Shown: positions 18,279-21,279 of the stretch, piece by piece
Numbering within the stretch: the stretch's first letter is position 1
How the letters are laid out: each line of letters starts with the position of its first letter
IMG/VR virus record: IMGVR_UViG_3300017765_000087
Coordinates: 1 to 21,279 of that record
From: a virus
Length of the DNA stretch: 21,279 bases
Strand: one strand, 5' to 3'
Made by a program: the position numbers and the translations under genes
The notes under the pieces: generated by a model
The model's input: the letters and a program-made list of their open reading frames with translations, nothing else
Database searches by the model: none
What the model was told of the DNA's origin: nothing

Positions 18279-19088
18279 TTAACTGTAGTTGTAAACGATT
18301 ACGACTCCCGCACCACCGTTTGAGTTGTTATATGCGTAATCGTGTTGTGAATAATAACCATGACCACCACCAGAACCCCATTGTCCATGAGTGATTTCTT
18401 CTTGGTTGTTGTAATAATGGTGTGATGACCCTGCTTTATGCCAGAATGATGAACCTGCCACACCTTCATTGTTTGAACCATGTGACATTTCTCCACCTCC
18501 CCCTGGCAAATTAATGTCTCCACCACTGGCACTTCCCCCTGGCCCACCCTGATGAGGGTTATCTGATTGACCACCCTGTCCACCAGTTGCACTGCAATAT
18601 GAACCAAATGATGAAGTACCACCTGTACCACCTCTACCACCGTTACGAACATAACCACCGCCACCACCATAAGTATAACTTACTGTACTAACTCCTGACA
18701 CGTCAATCCATTTAATAGCGGTTGCTCCACCACCTCCACCTGCACCACGATAGGTGTTATCATTGATTCTTGAACCTCCACCACCACCTGTGACATATAC
18801 CAATACATTACTACACCCACTTGGTTTAGTCCATGTACCACTACCACCTGATGTACTCTTAGAGTTCCACGTTCCGTTCTGCGATGTATATACATTCATC
18901 CCCAACAATCTTCCTTCCATCAACTGAGGAACCCATGCTGAACCGTTCCACATTATTGAATGGTTAGTACTGGGTGTACCAGTTAACATTCCTGTGATAC
19001 TACTTGCAGGTGCTGAGTTTAATGTTGTTGAGTCGCCAGTGAACTGTGTAGTACCTACATTTAATGTACCTACATTGAGTTGTGACAT
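18279..19088 (-). CDS. Glycine-rich tail fibre / adhesin, 269 aa
   Basis: N-terminal residues 1-55 have a repeated LNVGTLNVGT pattern and a WNGSAWVPQ motif common in marine phage fibre proteins. From residue 80 onward the protein is dominated by Gly runs (GGGGG at 101-105 and several GGxGG blocks) between aromatic and Ser/Asn segments. This recalls the polyglycine adhesins of T-even gp38 type, where Gly-rich helices pack into a sandwich and loops bind the receptor. A late promoter TATAAATA lies 30 bases upstream. Receptor binding is inferred. The loops between Gly runs are where host range would be expected to vary. Confidence 0.8.
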   Translation of the reverse strand: MSQLNVGTLNVGTTQFTGDSTTLNSAPASSITGMLTGTPSTNHSIMWNGSAWVPQLMEGRLLGMNVYTSQNGTWNSKSTSGGSGTWTKPSGCSNVLVYVTGGGGGSRINDNTYRGAGGGGGATAIKWIDVSGVSTVSYTYGGGGGYVRNGGRGGTGGTSSFGSYCSATGGQGGQSDNPHQGGPGGSASGGDINLPGGGGEMSHGSNNEGVAGSSFWHKAGSSHHYYNNQEEITHGQWGSGGGHGYYSQHDYAYNNSNGGAGVVIVYNYS

Positions 19089-19122
19089 AAAAAAATACCT
19101 GTAGTCCTTACCACAGGTATTT
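19089..19122 (-). terminator. Intrinsic terminator of the transporter operon
   Basis: Minus strand AAATACCTGT (19113-19122) pairs perfectly with ACAGGTATTT (19093-19102) around a 10-base loop, followed by seven T (19089-19095). It ends the transcript of the membrane protein gene. The T-run directly abuts the tail-fibre ATG. Confidence 0.82.
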
Positions 19123-19125
19123 ATA
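19118..19125 (-). promoter_or_regulatory. Late promoter TATAAATA for the tail fibre gene
   Basis: Exact TATAAATA on the minus strand, 30 bases before the fibre ATG; the T4 late consensus read by gp55 sigma. It overlaps the ascending arm of the terminator by five bases (19118-19122). Initiation a few bases downstream yields an RNA lacking that arm, so late transcripts pass while read-through ones stop. Confidence 0.72.
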
Positions 19126-19145
19126 AAGTTAAAGAGTCTTTACTG

Positions 19146-20183
19146 CTATGATACAAAAGTAGTTATGAATGCGTATCCTATTAACCATGCACACAATCCA
19201 CCTAACACTTTATAGTATTTTCTGATAGGTGTGCCAAAGTATTGCTGTCCAATCATCAAACACTTATGTGCAGGGGATAGTAGATACCCTGCGTATTCTG
19301 TTGCTAAAAACCATACGAGATATTGCTGACCAAATATCAATACAAGTGCTGATGTCATTCCTGCATACTTACCAGATGAACCCATAATCCATGCTGCTAT
19401 TGCTCCCACTATTGATACTGGTACAATCATAGTCGGGTCTGCTGACTTGAGATACACCATAACAGGTTCTTTTATCATACCTACAACACCACCTAATGCC
19501 AATACTATAGTTGCAATAATAGCAAAGTTACCATCAAGATATTTACCCCACCTCCAATCTTTACATAGGATACTATAATAACATGCCATACCTATGAACC
19601 AAGGGAAAAAGAATATAGCACCTGCCTTACCTACACACAATAAAAACCAGATCGTAGCAATAAAGGGTGCCCAACCTCGTAATGCCCTCTGCCAGTTGAA
19701 GTCTCGGATATTATCCATGTTAGGTATAACTGATCTAGGGTCAACTTTAGAAAATATATACCACCATGTATATAATAAACAGATACACAATGGCACAAAA
19801 GTATAACCTAACATTTCTCTATAAGTTATACCCAATGCTGCCATAGGCAATATAATAGTCTTTTCTAATGGACTCCACCAATAATAATGATGTGTAGATA
19901 AGTAATCAATAATACCGAATGCACTTCTCTTCTTCTTATCAGGCGGTGCTATAGCATCTAACAATGGTGCGGATAGTGCTACCCTGCCTGGGATTGGTAG
20001 TACACCACCTAAAATAGAGGTGAGAATTATCATCACCCTGTTGTCTTTAATATATCTCTTTGCAAGTGAGTAAACATCATTCAATACATGATACTCTCTA
20101 ATAAATCCACCTAAGATCATAATACCAAAGATATAACCCATGTAGAGTTCTTTCTGTGCTATTGATTCTAAAATTTTAAACAT
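19146..20183 (-). CDS. DUF401-like integral membrane protein, putative transporter
   Basis: A 345-aa polytopic membrane protein with about eight to ten hydrophobic segments. GGVLPIPGRVALSAPLLDAI (59-78) closely follows the DUF401 signature (G-x-L-P-M-P-G-G-A-x-x-S-A-P), and near the C-terminus LLSPAHKCLMIGQQYF follows the second signature L-L-S-P-V-H-x-C-L. DUF401 proteins belong with anion-permease-like transporters; no substrate is established to my knowledge. The usual PGG reads PGR here, which may change function. The family is usually about 400 aa, so this is somewhat short. It overlaps the 2OG oxygenase gene by 8 bases. Likely an auxiliary gene acquired from a host. Confidence 0.72.
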   Translation of the reverse strand: MFKILESIAQKELYMGYIFGIMILGGFIREYHVLNDVYSLAKRYIKDNRVMIILTSILGGVLPIPGRVALSAPLLDAIAPPDKKKRSAFGIIDYLSTHHYYWWSPLEKTIILPMAALGITYREMLGYTFVPLCICLLYTWWYIFSKVDPRSVIPNMDNIRDFNWQRALRGWAPFIATIWFLLCVGKAGAIFFFPWFIGMACYYSILCKDWRWGKYLDGNFAIIATIVLALGGVVGMIKEPVMVYLKSADPTMIVPVSIVGAIAAWIMGSSGKYAGMTSALVLIFGQQYLVWFLATEYAGYLLSPAHKCLMIGQQYFGTPIRKYYKVLGGLCAWLIGYAFITTFVS

Positions 20184-20667
20184 AGTTAAAGTTGATTACC
20201 ATACGAAATGATGAGTTAGTTGTTGATGTTCCTGTGTGTTTCATACCATTTGGAAATGTAACTAATCGATTAGCAACTGAGTCCACCTTAGTGCCATCTT
20301 CAAAGAGTGTGTAACCATCACAAGTATTCATATAATATATGGAAGTTTTGAGATAGTCTCTGTCTTCTGCATCTAAAACATCAATGTGCATACCATGTTC
20401 AACTAACTTATCAGTTCCCATGACAAGGTTTGCTTTGATCTTGATTATAGCACATGGTTGTAACTTCTGCAAGATAGGGTATAAAAGTTTACATGACTCA
20501 TCAGGTGTATGTCTCTCATAGAACATGTGAGTCATCTGTAGATTACGATTCTTATTTTCCTGTGTGTCATCTACAATCTTAGATGCATTCCAAGGAAAAT
20601 AACTATCCAGTAACCCATGATAGATACTCTCAAACTCTGCAAGTTTAAGGAAATTATCTGATATCAC
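20176..20667 (-). CDS. 2OG-Fe(II) oxygenase, 163 aa
   Basis: HxD at H94/D96 (EHGMHIDVLD), distal H144 (FPNGMKHTGTS) and R155 in SSFRMVINFNY form the complete 2-His-1-carboxylate plus 2-oxoglutarate-binding set. TSIYYMNTCDGYTLFEDGTK (108-127) is the usual middle strand region, where a Gly-Thr/Tyr-x-Leu/F pattern is typical. Similar small oxygenases are frequent in cyanophages; substrate unknown. ATGA overlap with the methyltransferase-like gene upstream and 8 bases overlap with the membrane protein downstream put all three in one operon. Confidence 0.88.
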   Translation of the reverse strand: MISDNFLKLAEFESIYHGLLDSYFPWNASKIVDDTQENKNRNLQMTHMFYERHTPDESCKLLYPILQKLQPCAIIKIKANLVMGTDKLVEHGMHIDVLDAEDRDYLKTSIYYMNTCDGYTLFEDGTKVDSVANRLVTFPNGMKHTGTSTTNSSFRMVINFNYV

Positions 20668-21279
20668 TTTTCTATTACTACGAGGTGTACTCCATTCCAG
20701 AAATCATTTGAGTCTTCTGATTTCTCTGTAAGTATAGTTCTCTCCCATATAACATTCTTATCTTTGGTGAACTCTTTTGTTTTTTCCATCACCCCTTCAA
20801 AGTTAGCATCATCAACAACCAGTATATAATCTTTATCAGCATGCTTATGGATATGTTCTAAGTTTGGTATCATATCCTTATCATTAGCAGCATCATAAAA
20901 TATCACACGAGGTGGAAACTGAGGATTAAATTCTACTGCCTGTATAGGTTTAACAGAAAATCCAATAGAACAATCAGTATTCATCCACTTCTCTGCATTC
21001 TTGATGAACTCATCAACTGGATTTGTTATATCTTCATATGGTTTATGTAAGTCTTTACGTTTTGGTTTTACTACTTCATCTTGGAAGTCATCAATAGCAT
21101 ATGCTTTGACTGCACTGTTATTCATAAGAGCAGCAAAAACTGTACTACCCATGTATGCACCTGCATCAACATAAACAGTGCCACGTTCTACACATAAGTT
21201 GTTTAGTAAATGTCTGACCTTATTTGATGATAAACCAAGTACATCATATCCTTTTGGATTGAAATTTGATTTATTATCA
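20664..21279 (-). CDS. Class I SAM-dependent methyltransferase-like protein, 5' end outside window
   Basis: The open frame continues past the right edge, so the ATG at 21152 is internal. The visible stretch GTVYVDAGAYMGSTVFAALM carries the Rossmann motif I pattern (V-D-x-G-x-x-x-G-S-T). PPRVIFYDAANDKDMIPNLE and ILVVDDANFEGVMEKTKEF match the acidic strand ends of phage methyltransferases related to Methyltransf_24. About 205 residues are visible. A role in modifying glycan, fibre or small molecules is open. First gene seen of the operon with the oxygenase and membrane protein. Confidence 0.7.
   Translation of the reverse strand, partial: DNKSNFNPKGYDVLGLSSNKVRHLLNNLCVERGTVYVDAGAYMGSTVFAALMNNSAVKAYAIDDFQDEVVKPKRKDLHKPYEDITNPVDEFIKNAEKWMNTDCSIGFSVKPIQAVEFNPQFPPRVIFYDAANDKDMIPNLEHIHKHADKDYILVVDDANFEGVMEKTKEFTKDKNVIWERTILTEKSEDSNDFWNGVHLVVIEK

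Noticed and set aside
18299-18670. Alternative minus-strand frame of 123 codons inside the tail fibre gene
   Set aside because: Val/His-rich product is the frame shadow of a Gly-rich repeat region.

Overview
The window looks like part of the genome of a T4-like marine myovirus. Cyanophages of marine Synechococcus/Prochlorococcus are the best fit; a T4-like pelagiphage is the main alternative. The grounds are a baseplate gene pair (gp6 fragment and gp25 with its EPR motif), a PAAR spike protein, a glycine-rich tail fibre with a small partner gene, two 2OG-Fe(II) oxygenases, and a large set of very small, tightly packed ORFs. DNA is AT-rich. All genes I can support lie on the minus strand, so transcription runs from high to low coordinates. 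Family names come from reading the proteins by eye; no database search was run.

Layout, in order of transcription. (1) 21279-19146: a SAM-methyltransferase-like gene (5' end outside the window), a 2OG-Fe(II) oxygenase and a DUF401-like membrane protein, closed by a hairpin terminator that overlaps a TATAAATA late promoter. (2) 19088-17915: glycine-rich tail fibre and a fibre-associated protein. (3) 17866-14962: small proteins plus a second 2OG-Fe(II) oxygenase. (4) 14873-12245: three genes joined by ATGA overlaps, namely an SF2 DEAH helicase, an EcoRI/MunI-like PD-(D/E)XK endonuclease and a Dam-like adenine methyltransferase. This looks like a phage-borne restriction-modification-type operon and is the most striking coding feature. 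(5) 12244-11928: about 317 bases without a gene but with nested inverted repeats and a direct repeat, behind its own promoter: a candidate structured RNA or long leader. (6) 11927-4565: about 31 small genes of 38-148 aa. (7) 4564-3795: a GC-rich noncoding island, a 79-aa gene, an AbrB/MazE-like 54-aa protein and a 52-aa protein. (8) 3742-1: virion genes, i.e. an 832-aa structural protein, PAAR tip, a 37-aa protein, gp25 and gp6.

The unifying regulatory signal is a repeated cassette found eleven times between 4.8 and 15 kb. It is a 24-bp dyad (consensus TGTGMCASTT-N4-AASTGKCACA), then 28-32 bp, then a TATAAT box without a TTGACA -35, often followed by a leader ending CAACAAACATTATT directly before ATG. 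This suggests one DNA-binding protein controls the small-gene array, the helicase/endonuclease/methyltransferase operon and the putative RNA as a regulon. Canonical sigma70-type promoters (TTGACA/TATAAT) and TATAAATA-type late promoters occur elsewhere, several fused to terminator hairpins.
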